Shown here piece by piece: positions 35,788 to 45,855 of a stretch of 64,000 bases of DNA. Below the pieces are notes generated by a model. That model worked only from the letters and a program-made list of their open reading frames with translations, ran no database searches and was not told the DNA's origin. This DNA is from Claveliimonas bilis (GTDB lineage: Bacteria; Bacillota; Clostridia; Lachnospirales; Lachnospiraceae), in NCBI RefSeq assembly GCF_030296775.1, contig NZ_AP027742.1:248001-312000 (forward strand), read 5' to 3'. Each line of letters starts with the position of its first letter. Positions within the stretch are counted from its first letter, which is position 1. The position numbers were made by a program, and so were the translations under genes.

Positions 35788-37803
35788 ATGGCAGTATTGC
35801 AGATGCAAAGAGTCAGTATCTGTGCGCTGAAGAAGGACCGGAAGTCAATTCTGGAGAAGCTGCAGTCCATGGGGATCCTGGAAATCAGCCAGGTGGCCGA
35901 TGAGGATGACGCATTTTCCAGAATGGATACCATGAATGCCCGGGTCAGCTTTGAAAAAAAAGCCAATATTGCGGATCAGGCGTTGGATGTACTGGATGGA
36001 TACGCTCCGGAGTCAAAATCCATGTTTGCTTCGTTGGAAGGCAAAAAGCTGATCGGCAGCAGCCGATTCCAGTCAGCGGTTGCCGACAAAGAGAAAATCA
36101 TGGATACGGCTGCTGATCTGATCCAGACCAGTAAGGTTATTGCAGAGAAAAAGGCGGCGATCCTGAAGCTTGAAAATCAGATTGAAAGTCTGACCCCGTA
36201 TCTTTCTCTGGAAGTTCCAATGAACTATTCCGGAACAAAAAAAGTTGCCATGTTCATAGGGACCATGGCGGCGGAGACGCAGCTTCAGGACGTATACAGC
36301 ACTCTGGCAGAGCAGCTCCCCGAAGTGGAAGCTGTCGATATACAGATCATATCATCTGATCAGGATGCGGTATATCTGGCGGTCCTTTGTATGAGAAAGG
36401 ACGCGTCAAAGGTGGAAGAGGTCTTGAGATCAGCGGGATTTGCCAGACCGGCACAACTGTCGGAGGAAGTACCGTCTGTTAAGACGCAGGAGCTGAAAGA
36501 AAGCATACAACAACTGAATAATGAAATCAAAGAGCAGGAAGACAAGATCAAGTCCTGTGCCGAAGAGAGGGAGCGGCTGAGATACATTTCAGACTATTTC
36601 CGCATGAGAGCTGAGAAATATGAGGTGCTGGGAACCCTGCCCCAGTCACAGAGGACATTTGTCATCAGCGGATACACAGCCAAAAAATTTGTGCCTGCGC
36701 TGGAAAAAGCCATTGGCGCAAATTACGACTGTGTAATGGATGTAGAAGAAGTGGGAGAGGAAGAAGAAGTTCCCACCATTCTTCAAAACAACAGTTTTTC
36801 CAGGAGCTGGGAAGGAATCGTGGAATCCTATGGTCTTCCGAAAAGAGGAGAATTTGACCCGACAACGATCATGTCATTTTTCTATGTATTTTTCTTTGGC
36901 ATGATGCTGTCAGATGCGGCATACGGAGCAATTTTGGCAATTGCCTGCTTTGTCCTGCTGAAGAAATTTCCGCGTATGAGTCCCGGAATGTACCAGTCTA
37001 TCAAACTGTTTATGTTCTGTGGAATTTCCACTGTCATTTGGGGAATCCTGTTTGGCGGATACTTTGGAAATATTGTGGATGTGGTATCGGCAAAATTTTT
37101 CGGAACAACGATCACACCGGCGGCATTATGGTTTATTCCTTTGAATGATCCGATGAAGCTGCTGGTATACTCTATGCTATTTGGCGTGATTCATCTTTTT
37201 GTAGGGCTGGGAATTAAAGGATATATGTGCATTAAAAACAGACAGTTTATGGACTTTTTCTGTGATGTGGTGTTATGGTTCTGCCTGGTTGTGGGATTGA
37301 TCCTGATGCTGCTTCCGAGCAGTTTGTTTGCATCTATCGCCCAGACAGAGATCGTATTCCCGGATGTGGTGAATCTTATGGCCAAGGTTTTGGCGATTTT
37401 TGGAGCAGTCGGAATTGTTCTGATGTCGGGGCGGGGAACGAAAAACCCAGGGATCAGACTTGCTCTTGGAGCATACGATCTCTACAATATTACCGGCTGG
37501 TTAAGCGATGTGCTGTCCTATTCTCGTCTGCTGGCGCTGGGATTGGCAACGGGAGTTATTGCTTCTGTTATCAACCAGATGGGAAGCATGGTGCCGAATA
37601 ATATTTTCGGAATTATTGCATTTATTGTTATTTTTATTGTAGGTCATGCACTGAATCTGGCGATCAACCTGCTGGGAGCATATGTGCATACAAATCGTCT
37701 GCAGTTTGTGGAATTTTTCGGTAAATTTTATGAAGGTGGAGGAAAACCTTTTGAGCCTTTCTGTGCAGACACGAAATATGTAGATATTAAGGAGGAAACA
37801 TAG
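35788..37803 (+). CDS. ntpI: V/A-type ATPase subunit I (a-subunit homologue)
   Basis: 671 aa. The N-terminal half is soluble and coiled-coil rich. The C-terminal half has about seven membrane helices forming the ion path: MSFFYVFFFGMMLSDAAYG, GYFGNIVDV and SYSRLLALGLATGVIA with the functional Arg, then GHALNLAINLLGAYVHTNRL. Starts 45 nt after ntpF. Confidence 0.95.
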   Translation: MAVLQMQRVSICALKKDRKSILEKLQSMGILEISQVADEDDAFSRMDTMNARVSFEKKANIADQALDVLDGYAPESKSMFASLEGKKLIGSSRFQSAVADKEKIMDTAADLIQTSKVIAEKKAAILKLENQIESLTPYLSLEVPMNYSGTKKVAMFIGTMAAETQLQDVYSTLAEQLPEVEAVDIQIISSDQDAVYLAVLCMRKDASKVEEVLRSAGFARPAQLSEEVPSVKTQELKESIQQLNNEIKEQEDKIKSCAEERERLRYISDYFRMRAEKYEVLGTLPQSQRTFVISGYTAKKFVPALEKAIGANYDCVMDVEEVGEEEEVPTILQNNSFSRSWEGIVESYGLPKRGEFDPTTIMSFFYVFFFGMMLSDAAYGAILAIACFVLLKKFPRMSPGMYQSIKLFMFCGISTVIWGILFGGYFGNIVDVVSAKFFGTTITPAALWFIPLNDPMKLLVYSMLFGVIHLFVGLGIKGYMCIKNRQFMDFFCDVVLWFCLVVGLILMLLPSSLFASIAQTEIVFPDVVNLMAKVLAIFGAVGIVLMSGRGTKNPGIRLALGAYDLYNITGWLSDVLSYSRLLALGLATGVIASVINQMGSMVPNNIFGIIAFIVIFIVGHALNLAINLLGAYVHTNRLQFVEFFGKFYEGGGKPFEPFCADTKYVDIKEET

Positions 37804-38292
<489 letters not shown>

Positions 38293-38335
38293 TGAAAAGA
38301 AACCAAAAATAAAGGGAGAAAAAGGAGAGCTGAAA

Positions 38336-38929
38336 ATGACTGGATTAGAAAAAATGAAAAGCCAGATCCTGGATGAAGCGAAAGCAACTGCTGACAGCAA
38401 GATCCAGGAGGCCGAAAACCAGGCAAAAGAGATCCTGGATACGGCCACACAGGAAGCGGCAAAAGCTGCAGACGGCATCTCCCAGAAATCAGCGGCAGAA
38501 ATTGCAAATTATAAGGAGCGGGTGGCATCTTCCATTGACCTTAAGAAAAGAACAGAAATCTTAAAAGCAAAGCAGGAAGTGATTGCCGAAGTTCTTGAAA
38601 AAGCCTATGAGACAGTATGTGCGATGGATACAGAATCCTATTTCGCGCTGCTTGAAAAAATGCTTGATAAATATGCACTTGCCCAGGAGGGAGAAATCTA
38701 TTTTTCTGCAGCAGACCGGGAGAGAATGCCGGACGGATTTGCAGCAAAAATAGAGGCGGCAGCGAAAGCCAGGGGCGGAAGCCTGAAGTTTGGAGAAGAA
38801 GATAAAAAAGTGACGGACGGTTTTATCCTTGTGTACGGCGGAGTGGAAGAAAACTGTACGATAAGGGCAATGTTCGATGCGAAGAAAGATGAATTATCAG
38901 ACTGTGTTTATCAGCTGTTATTTTTATAA
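38336..38929 (+). CDS. ntpE: V/A-type ATPase subunit E
   Basis: 197 aa peripheral-stalk protein: N-terminal coiled coil (MKSQILDEAKATADSKIQEA), C-terminal globular domain (FGEEDKKVTDGFILVYGGVE). AAAGGAGAG lies 7 nt upstream of the ATG. Confidence 0.92.
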   Translation: MTGLEKMKSQILDEAKATADSKIQEAENQAKEILDTATQEAAKAADGISQKSAAEIANYKERVASSIDLKKRTEILKAKQEVIAEVLEKAYETVCAMDTESYFALLEKMLDKYALAQEGEIYFSAADRERMPDGFAAKIEAAAKARGGSLKFGEEDKKVTDGFILVYGGVEENCTIRAMFDAKKDELSDCVYQLLFL

Positions 38930-38958
38930 GCCTGGCAAAAGCGTAAGGAGGAGCTTAA

Positions 38959-39927
38959 ATGAGTGAAATGTATACCTACGCGGTTGCGCGCATACGGGCT
39001 TTGGAAGTCTCTCTTTTTTCCAACGCTGTGATCGAGCAGCTGATTGCGTGTCAAAGCTATGAACAGTGCATTCAGTTTCTCGCGGAGCGCGGATGGGGAG
39101 ACAACGATACGTCTGCAGATGCAGAAAGGATGTTAAAAAGAGAGGAAGAGAAGATATGGCAGGTTATGAAGGAACTTTCCATAGATATGAAAAAATTTGA
39201 CGTCCTCTCATATCCGAAGCTTTTCCATAATCTGAAAGCGGCCATCAAAGAAGTGTGCACGGAAGATACAGGACGTGACATTTACTATGAAGATGCGGCT
39301 GTCCCGGGAAAAGAAATGCTGGAAATTATCCGGGAGAAGGATTTTGGACGGCTGCCCGGAATCATGAGTTCTGTGGCGGCGGAAGCTTACGATACTCTGC
39401 TTCACACCCGTGACGGGCAGCTCTGCGATATTATGATCGACAGGGCGGCGCTGGATGCGATCTACAAAGCAGGGATGGAAGCGGAGGATAAGATCATCCG
39501 GGATTACGCAGAATCAGCGGTTGCAGTTGCAGACATCAAGATTGCCGTACGTTCACAGAAAACCGCGAAAACAATAGAATTTATGAAACGGGCTATGGCT
39601 GAATGCAAAAGCATCAGTGTGGATCAGCTGTCCAGGGCAGCCCTTAACGGGCCGGAAGCAATCCGGGACTACCTGGCAGGTACAGAGTACGCAGGAGGCG
39701 CCGAGGCACTTGCAGAGTCCCCGTCCGCATTTGAACGCTGGTGCGACAACCGCATCATACAGACGATCAGCCCGCAGAAATATGAATCATTTACCATAGG
39801 CCCGGTAGTAGCCTATGTACTTGCAAGGCAGAATGAAATCAAAACGGTACGAATCATACTTTCCGGCAAGCGAAGCGAACTTCCGGATGATTCAATCCGG
39901 GAAAGGGTAAGGGAGATGTATGTATAA
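38959..39927 (+). CDS. ntpC: V/A-type ATPase subunit C/d
   Basis: 322 aa, mostly helical funnel protein linking the central shaft to the K-ring. Typical elements are YTYAVARIRALEVSLFS at the start and VVAYVLARQNEIKTVRIIL near the end. The stop overlaps the next start by 8 nt. Confidence 0.9.
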   Translation: MSEMYTYAVARIRALEVSLFSNAVIEQLIACQSYEQCIQFLAERGWGDNDTSADAERMLKREEEKIWQVMKELSIDMKKFDVLSYPKLFHNLKAAIKEVCTEDTGRDIYYEDAAVPGKEMLEIIREKDFGRLPGIMSSVAAEAYDTLLHTRDGQLCDIMIDRAALDAIYKAGMEAEDKIIRDYAESAVAVADIKIAVRSQKTAKTIEFMKRAMAECKSISVDQLSRAALNGPEAIRDYLAGTEYAGGAEALAESPSAFERWCDNRIIQTISPQKYESFTIGPVVAYVLARQNEIKTVRIILSGKRSELPDDSIRERVREMYV

Positions 39928-40237
39928 GATAGCAGTAATGGGCGACTATGACAGCGTTTATGGCTTCGCCGCACTTGGGCTGGATATATTTCCCATCGCA
40001 TCCCAGGAGGAGGCCGAGGCAAGATTACATCAGCTGGCAGCAGAAGAGTATGGGGTGATCTATATTACAGAAGCGCTGGCAGCTGAATTAAAACATGAGA
40101 TTGCAAGATATCAGGATCAGATCATTCCGGCGATCATAGAGATTCCCGGAGTGTCCGGAAATACGGGGAATGGTGTCCGCGGCGTGAAAAAATCCGTGGA
40201 ACAGGCAGTCGGTTCTGACATCTTATTCAGTAACTAA
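39920..40237 (+). CDS. ntpG: V/A-type ATPase subunit F (NtpG)
   Basis: 105 aa Rossmann-like central-shaft subunit: YKIAVMGDYDSVYGFAALGL, YGVIYITEALAAEL, IIPAIIEIPG. It overlaps ntpC by 8 nt and precedes the catalytic subunit by 24 nt. Confidence 0.92.
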   Translation: MYKIAVMGDYDSVYGFAALGLDIFPIASQEEAEARLHQLAAEEYGVIYITEALAAELKHEIARYQDQIIPAIIEIPGVSGNTGNGVRGVKKSVEQAVGSDILFSN

Positions 40238-40261
40238 GAAAGTAGAGGTGATTCGTCCGTT

Positions 40262-42028
40262 ATGAGTACAGGTACGATTAAAAAAGTAGCAGGACCCCTT
40301 GTCATTGCATCCGGTATGCGTGATGCAAACATGTCCGACGTTGTACGTGTAAGTAAGCAGCGTCTGATCGGGGAGATCATCGAGATGCACGGTGATGAGG
40401 CGTCCATTCAGGTATATGAGGAGACATCCGGACTTGGACCGGGAGAACCGGTAGAGTCCACAGGAGCTCCAATGGCGGTTGAGCTTGGACCAGGTCTGAT
40501 CGCAAGCATCTATGACGGAATCCAGAGACCGCTTGACGATATTATGAAGATTTCAGGAAACAACCTGCAAAGAGGAGTTGAGGTTGCAGCCCTGAAAAGA
40601 GATAAGAAATGGGAATTTGTTCCGGTTGCAAAGGTCGGAGATGAAGTGGAAGCAGGCGATGTGCTGGGAACTGTTCAGGAGACAGCCATCGTACAGCAGA
40701 AGATCATGGTTCCCTACGGTGTGGAAGGAACAGTAAAAGAAATCAAGTCCGGAGAATTTACGGTAGAAGAGACCATTGCAGTAGTGGAGACAAAGGACGG
40801 AGACAAAGAGCTGACCATGATGCAGAAATGGCCGGTAAGGCGCGGACGTCCGTATGTAAAGAAACTGCCGCTGGATGTACCTCTTGTAACCGGACAGCGT
40901 GTAGTCGATACCTTCTTCCCGATTGCAAAAGGCGGTGTTGCTGCAGTACCGGGACCATTCGGAAGCGGTAAGACAGTTATTCAGCACCAGCTGGCAAAAT
41001 GGGCAGAAGCGGACATTGTGGTATATATCGGATGCGGCGAGCGTGGAAATGAGATGACGGACGTTCTGAATGAATTTCCGGAACTGAAGGATCCAAAGAC
41101 AGGACGCTCCCTAATGGAAAGAACGGTTCTGATCGCAAATACATCGGATATGCCTTTCGCAGCCCGTGAAGCGTCTATTTACACAGGAATTACCATTGCA
41201 GAATATTTCCGCGATATGGGATATTCCGTTGCGTTGATGGCAGACTCCACTTCACGGTGGGCGGAGGCGCTCCGTGAAATGTCGGGACGTCTGGAAGAAA
41301 TGCCCGGTGAGGAAGGTTACCCGGCATACTTAGGTTCCCGTCTTGCAGAATTTTACGAAAGAGCAGGTCATGTGATCTCTCTTGGAAAAGAAGGAAGAGA
41401 AGGATCTCTGTCCGTTATCGGAGCCGTATCTCCTCCGGGCGGTGACACTTCAGAGCCGGTATCACAGGCAACCCTGCGTATCGTTAAAGTATTCTGGGGC
41501 CTGGATTCCAACCTGGCATACAAGAGACATTTCCCGGCTATCAACTGGCTGACCAGCTATTCTCTGTATCTGGATAATGTCAGTGACTGGTTCAATAATA
41601 CAGTGGCACCTGACTGGATGGAAGACCGCCAGAAGATGATGAGCCTTCTGCAGGAAGAAGCAGAGCTGGAAGAGATCGTACAGATGGTAGGTATGGATGC
41701 ACTTTCACCGGTGGACCGCCTGAAGATGGAAGCGGCAAGATCCATCCGTGAGGACTTCCTGCATCAGAACTCTTTCCACGAAGTAGACACCTACACACCG
41801 CTTCGGAAACAGTATCTGATGATGAAGCTGGTGCTGGCATTCTATGAGCAGTCTATGGAGGCTCTGAATAAAGGGGCGTCAATGAATGCTCTTTTGGGAA
41901 TGGCTGTCAGAGAAAAAATCGGACGTTACAAATATACAACCACAGAAAATGTGGAGACAGAGTACGAAAAAATATTAGAGGAATTAAAAGAAGAGATCGC
42001 AGGTGCGTTCGGAAAGGAGGACTTCTAA
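40262..42028 (+). CDS. ntpA: V/A-type ATPase catalytic subunit A
   Basis: 588 aa. P-loop GPFGSGKTV (about residue 230), catalytic Glu in [12 protein letters not shown], and [13 protein letters not shown] with the A-type insertion (bulge) between about residues 110 and 195. C-terminal helical domain intact. Codon use is strongly biased, as for a highly expressed gene. Confidence 0.97.
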   Translation: MSTGTIKKVAGPLVIASGMRDANMSDVVRVSKQRLIGEIIEMHGDEASIQVYEETSGLGPGEPVESTGAPMAVELGPGLIASIYDGIQRPLDDIMKISGNNLQRGVEVAALKRDKKWEFVPVAKVGDEVEAGDVLGTVQETAIVQQKIMVPYGVEGTVKEIKSGEFTVEETIAVVETKDGDKELTMMQKWPVRRGRPYVKKLPLDVPLVTGQRVVDTFFPIAKGGVAAVPGPFGSGKTVIQHQLAKWAEADIVVYIGCGERGNEMTDVLNEFPELKDPKTGRSLMERTVLIANTSDMPFAAREASIYTGITIAEYFRDMGYSVALMADSTSRWAEALREMSGRLEEMPGEEGYPAYLGSRLAEFYERAGHVISLGKEGREGSLSVIGAVSPPGGDTSEPVSQATLRIVKVFWGLDSNLAYKRHFPAINWLTSYSLYLDNVSDWFNNTVAPDWMEDRQKMMSLLQEEAELEEIVQMVGMDALSPVDRLKMEAARSIREDFLHQNSFHEVDTYTPLRKQYLMMKLVLAFYEQSMEALNKGASMNALLGMAVREKIGRYKYTTTENVETEYEKILEELKEEIAGAFGKEDF

Positions 42029-42031
42029 ACT

Positions 42032-43405
42032 ATGCCAAAAGAATATAGAACCATACAGGAAGTTGCCGGACCACTTATGATGGTAAAAGGTGTAGAGGGA
42101 GTCACATATGACGAACTCGGAGAAATTGAACTTGCAAATGGAGAAAAACGCCGCTGCAAGGTGCTTGAGGTTGACGGAAGCAATGTAGTTGTACAGCTCT
42201 ATGAAAATGCTGCAGGAATTAACCTTAGCAACAGCAAGGTGCGGTTCCTTGGACGAAGCATGGAGCTTGGCGTGTCAGGCGATATGCTGGGACGTGTATT
42301 CGACGGTCTGGGACGTCCGATTGACGACGGCCCGGAAATCCTGCCGGATGAAAGAAGAGATATCAATGGTCTGCCTATGAACCCGGCGGCCCGCGTATAC
42401 CCGGAAGAGTTTATCCAGACAGGCGTATCTGCCATTGACGGACTGAACACTCTTGTCCGCGGACAGAAACTTCCGATCTTCTCCTGTTCCGGTCTGCCTC
42501 ATTCACAGTTGGCAGCCCAGATCGCGAGACAGGCAAAGGTGCGGGGAACAGACGAGAATTTCGCCGTTGTATTCGCTGCTATGGGTATTACATTTGAGGA
42601 GTCTAACTTCTTCGTAGAATCCTTCAAGGAGACAGGAGCCATCGACAGAACTGTTCTGTTTGTCAATCTGGCAAATGACCCTGCAGTTGAGCGTATTTCC
42701 ACACCGCGTATGGCGCTGACTGCGGCAGAATACCTTGCGTTTGAAAAGGATATGCATGTCCTTGTTATTCTGACCGATATCACAAACTATGCGGATGCTC
42801 TCCGTGAGATCTCCGCAGCGAAAAAAGAAGTTCCCGGACGCCGCGGCTACCCCGGATATATGTACACAGACCTTGCACAGATGTATGAGCGTGCAGGACG
42901 TCAGAGAGGAAAAAGCGGAAGTATCACGATGATCCCGATCCTGACCATGCCGGAAGATGACAAGACCCATCCGATCCCGGACCTTACCGGATATATCACA
43001 GAGGGTCAGGTAATCTTAAGCCGTGATCTGTATCGGAAAGGCGTTCAGCCGCCCATCGATGTACTGCCGTCCCTGTCCCGTCTGAAAGATAAAGGTATCG
43101 GCGAGGGTAAGACAAGAGCAGATCATTCTAATACAATGAACCAGCTCTTTGCCGCATATTCCCGCGGAAAAGACGCGAAAGAGCTCATGACGATCCTTGG
43201 TGAAGCAGCTCTGACAGAGATCGATTTGATCTATGCAAAATTTGCAGACGAATTTGAAAAAGAATACGTATCCCAGGGATACAACACAGACAGATCTATA
43301 GAAGAGACACTGGATATTGGCTGGAAACTGCTGTCCATACTTCCAAGATCCGAATTGAAACGAATCGACGATAAGTATCTGGATATGTACTATGGTAAAC
43401 AATAA
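42032..43405 (+). CDS. ntpB: V/A-type ATPase regulatory subunit B
   Basis: 457 aa. It lacks a canonical P-loop ([18 protein letters not shown]), as expected for the B subunit, and keeps [20 protein letters not shown] plus the [17 protein letters not shown] block. It starts 3 nt after ntpA. A large hairpin and two GC-rich repeats follow before ntpD. Confidence 0.97.
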   Translation: MPKEYRTIQEVAGPLMMVKGVEGVTYDELGEIELANGEKRRCKVLEVDGSNVVVQLYENAAGINLSNSKVRFLGRSMELGVSGDMLGRVFDGLGRPIDDGPEILPDERRDINGLPMNPAARVYPEEFIQTGVSAIDGLNTLVRGQKLPIFSCSGLPHSQLAAQIARQAKVRGTDENFAVVFAAMGITFEESNFFVESFKETGAIDRTVLFVNLANDPAVERISTPRMALTAAEYLAFEKDMHVLVILTDITNYADALREISAAKKEVPGRRGYPGYMYTDLAQMYERAGRQRGKSGSITMIPILTMPEDDKTHPIPDLTGYITEGQVILSRDLYRKGVQPPIDVLPSLSRLKDKGIGEGKTRADHSNTMNQLFAAYSRGKDAKELMTILGEAALTEIDLIYAKFADEFEKEYVSQGYNTDRSIEETLDIGWKLLSILPRSELKRIDDKYLDMYYGKQ

Positions 43406-43419
43406 GCCATGCGCAGATG

Positions 43420-43465
43420 TGCAGAATCAGTTGTGCAGATTTATCTGCTGACAACTGATTCTGTG
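43420..43465 (+). repeat. Long hairpin between ntpB and ntpD
   Basis: Outer stem CAGAATCAGTTGT (43422-43434) with ACAACTGATTCTG (43451-43463), inner stem GCAGAT (43435-43440) with ATCTGC (43443-43448) around TT: 19 base pairs in all. There is no T-run, so it is more likely a processing or mRNA-stability element than a terminator. Confidence 0.8.
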
Positions 43466-43470
43466 CAGAT

Positions 43471-43615
43471 GCATAGGGCGTACGCCCTCCAGCGAGAAGG
43501 AGCGGAGCGGAATCGAGCTGGGGCATGGCGGGAAAGGAAGAACGCATAGGGCGCACGCCCTCCAGCGAGAAGGAGCAAAGCGGAATCGAGCTGGGGCATG
43601 GCGGGGGGACGGCAT
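43471..43615. repeat. Two tandem GC-rich 73-bp repeats inside the V-ATPase operon
   Basis: Units start at 43471 and 43544 with GCATAGGGCG, then a GGGCG-N3-CGCCC mini-hairpin, a segment CCAGCGAGAAGGAGC ending GAGCTGG, and the tail GGCATGGCGGG. The architecture (GGGC hairpin, second hairpin, GCATGGCG tail) matches the array after atpC although the middle differs. The repeats sit immediately before the ntpD ribosome site region. Confidence 0.8.
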
Positions 43616-43651
43616 GCACGTCCTCATGAGAAAATTAAAGGAGGCAGCAAA

Positions 43652-44311
43652 ATGGCATCTACACAGATCACTCCAACCCGTATGGAGCTGACCAGAACGA
43701 AGAAAAAACTTGCCACAGCCAGAAGAGGCCACAAGCTTCTGAAGGATAAGCGTGACGAGTTGATGCGGCAGTTTCTGGATCTGGCAAGGGAAAATATGGA
43801 GCTTCGTCAGAAGGTGGAAGCCGGAATCCTCTCTGCAAATAAAAATTTTGTCATAGCAAGGGCCGGAATGGATGCGGCCACATTAAATACAGCTTTAATG
43901 GCGCCAAAACAGGAAGTGAACCTGGAGGTCGGCAAGAAAAATGTCATGAGCGTTAACATTCCGGTGTTTGAGTCAAAGACAAGGACAGCGGATGCCAATG
44001 ACATTTACTCATATGGTTTCGCATTTACATCCAGCGATCTGGACGGAGCGGTGAAATCATTGGCAGATATTTTGCCGGATATGCTGAAGCTTGCGGAGAC
44101 GGAAAAAGCATGCCAGCTTATGGCGGCTGAGATTGAAAAGACAAGACGCCGTGTAAATGCTTTGGAGCATGTGATTATTCCGGAAGCACAGGAAACAATC
44201 AAATACATCACGATGAAGCTGGATGAGAACGAGAGAAGTTCCCAGATCCGTCTGATGAAGGTAAAAGATATGATGCTCGAAGATGCACATCATTACAGTG
44301 AACGGGCATAA
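43652..44311 (+). CDS. ntpD: V/A-type ATPase subunit D (central shaft)
   Basis: 219 aa coiled-coil rotor shaft: QITPTRMELTRTKKKLATAR at the start and RRRVNALEHVIIPEAQETIK near 180. AAAGGAGG lies 8 nt before ATG 43652; an earlier in-frame start at 43598 would run into the repeats. It is the last gene of the operon, 246 nt after ntpB. Confidence 0.93.
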   Translation: MASTQITPTRMELTRTKKKLATARRGHKLLKDKRDELMRQFLDLARENMELRQKVEAGILSANKNFVIARAGMDAATLNTALMAPKQEVNLEVGKKNVMSVNIPVFESKTRTADANDIYSYGFAFTSSDLDGAVKSLADILPDMLKLAETEKACQLMAAEIEKTRRRVNALEHVIIPEAQETIKYITMKLDENERSSQIRLMKVKDMMLEDAHHYSERA

Positions 44312-44319
44312 ATGATCCG

Positions 44320-44362
44320 ATCCCCCGAAACCGGAGTGTGTTCTGGTTTTTGGGGGATTTTC
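44320..44362 (+). terminator. Terminator of the V-type ATPase operon
   Basis: ATCCCCC and a following AAACC pair with GGTTTTTGGGGGAT; the stem is followed by TTTTC. Located 9 nt after ntpD. Confidence 0.75.
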
Positions 44363-44487
44363 TGTTTGGCAGAAAACGCCATTCCCCGCTAAATAAAATG
44401 TTCTGTGGGATGCGCCCTATGTAACAAACAGCCGATTTTGGAATATACTATTTCCAGATAACTCTTTTTCAGGAGGGCGTAAGACGA

Positions 44488-44844
44488 ATGGAAAGGAAAT
44501 TACCGTATTACATGGCATATCCCATGCCGCTTTTATATGACGATGAGAGACTGGAAAGAAGAGATTTTGAATACATGAAGAGTATGTATCCGGAAACTGC
44601 AAAAAGAGCGCTGCCCTTCGTGGAGGAAGAGTGCGACCGCATGGAATATGAAGGCAGCATGTTATATGATGAATACCCGGATAAACTGCAGCTTAGACTG
44701 ATGTGCAGCCGTATTTATAATAAGATGGAAGACCGGGAAGAAAACCCGGGAGAATGGCTTGGAGAACTTCTGGAAGTTATGCTGTACCAGGAGATTTATA
44801 AAAGACGCTGTGACCACAGAAAATACAGAAGAAAGTATTATTGA
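44488..44844 (+). CDS. Conserved-looking small protein of unknown function
   Basis: 118 aa, Tyr/Met/Glu/Arg-rich: YYMAYPMPLLYDDERLERRD, then FVEEECDRMEYEGSMLYDEY, and the basic end YKRRCDHRKYRRKYY. AGGAGG lies about 10 nt upstream of the ATG. No membrane segment or known motif. Proteins of this composition occur in sporulating Clostridia, but I cannot assign a role. It stands alone between the V-ATPase operon and aroK. Confidence 0.65.
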   Translation: MERKLPYYMAYPMPLLYDDERLERRDFEYMKSMYPETAKRALPFVEEECDRMEYEGSMLYDEYPDKLQLRLMCSRIYNKMEDREENPGEWLGELLEVMLYQEIYKRRCDHRKYRRKYY

Positions 44845-44933
44845 TATTCTGTCAGGCTTCCTTCTGTTTTTCTTGCCGACTATATGACCGGATAGTTCAA
44901 AATGTGTGGTAAGCAGTTTTAAAAATATGTAAA

Positions 44934-44963
44934 TGGACAAATAAATAGAAAATGTGATACAAT
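44934..44963 (+). promoter_or_regulatory. Probable aroK promoter
   Basis: TGGACA (44934-44939), 18-nt spacer, TACAAT (44958-44963). Confidence 0.5.
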
Positions 44964-45049
44964 AGCAAAAATAGTTTCGGTTTGGGAGAAGATTTTGCCT
45001 GCAGGTGGTCAAGGCAAAGTGGGGAGAACAAAAGATAGGGAGAAGGAGT

Positions 45050-45547
45050 ATGAATAATATTATTTTTATCGGAATGCCGGCCTCCGGAAAGAGTACCATA
45101 GGGGTTGTTGCAGCAAAGCGGCTGGGATACGGATTTATTGATCCGGATATCCTGATACAGGAACAGGAAAAACGTTTGCTGCATGAGATTATTAGAGAAG
45201 AGGGGCTGGATAGATTCCGGGAAATTGAGGACGAGGTGAATGCCCGGATAGAGGCAGAGCACACTGTGATCTCTCCGGGCGGAAGTATTGTATACTGCAG
45301 GAATGCTATGGAGCATTTTAAAAAGATCGGAAAAATCGTATATCTTCAGGCATCGTATGAAACGATAAGAGACAGGATCGGTGATCCTCACAAACGGGGC
45401 GTTACACTTCGGGAAGGACAGTCGCTTCGGGAACTTTATGAGGAGAGGAAAGTTCTGTTCGAAAGATATGCAGATATCACAATCAGCGAAGATGGGTTGA
45501 CATTGGAGCAGACAATTGGTAAAGTTTTAGAGGCATTAGAAAATTAA
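45050..45547 (+). CDS. aroK: Shikimate kinase family protein
   Basis: 165 aa. Adds phosphate to shikimate in aromatic amino-acid synthesis. P-loop GMPASGKST (about residue 8), shikimate-side FIDPDILIQE and FREIEDEVNARI, GG motif in SPGGSIVY, and the lid near RGVTLREGQSLRELYEER. It is slightly diverged (PASGKST instead of GAGKST), so a related small-molecule kinase is possible. AGAAGGAG precedes ATG 45050. Confidence 0.82.
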   Translation: MNNIIFIGMPASGKSTIGVVAAKRLGYGFIDPDILIQEQEKRLLHEIIREEGLDRFREIEDEVNARIEAEHTVISPGGSIVYCRNAMEHFKKIGKIVYLQASYETIRDRIGDPHKRGVTLREGQSLRELYEERKVLFERYADITISEDGLTLEQTIGKVLEALEN

Positions 45548-45601
45548 CATTTTTTGACTTGGTAAAATGTTACAGAATTTTTACACAAGTATAAAAAATG
45601 T

Positions 45602-45682
45602 TTTACAACCGGCTGATATATGATATAATGTCATCGGACATTATATCTGCGCATATCGGTTTTGGCGGAACCGCCAAAAGCC
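45602..45682 (+). promoter_or_regulatory. murA promoter with palindrome and leader hairpin
   Basis: TTTACA (45602-45607), 16-nt spacer, TATAAT (45624-45629). The -10 box lies inside the perfect palindrome GATATAATGTC-ATCG-GACATTATATC (45622-45647). A second hairpin, TTTTGGCGG AA CCGCCAAAA (45660-45679), follows in the predicted leader of about 220 nt. Confidence 0.6.
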
Positions 45683-45747
45683 GAGCGCTAAAAATCTGCC
45701 GAGGATATTATACCCGCAAAGATTTGGGACGGCAGGATATCAATGCC

Positions 45748-45843
45748 ATGAATTTCGAAGAAAATTTACGATATAATAATGATTATAAACGGGCAAAAAA
45801 AGCTTCAAGATCTGTCGAAAGAAGACAGAGAATGAGAGTGTGA
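45748..45843 (+). CDS. Possible small basic leader peptide before murA
   Basis: 31 aa, MNFEENLRYNNDYKRAKKAS then RSVERRQRMRV, ending 12 nt before murA. The frame is open further up to 45598 (81 aa), but that part covers the promoter and hairpins, so the short form is likelier if it is translated at all. The ribosome site is weak. No family recognised. Confidence 0.3.
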   Translation: MNFEENLRYNNDYKRAKKASRSVERRQRMRV

Positions 45844-45855
45844 TCGAGGTGCAGT

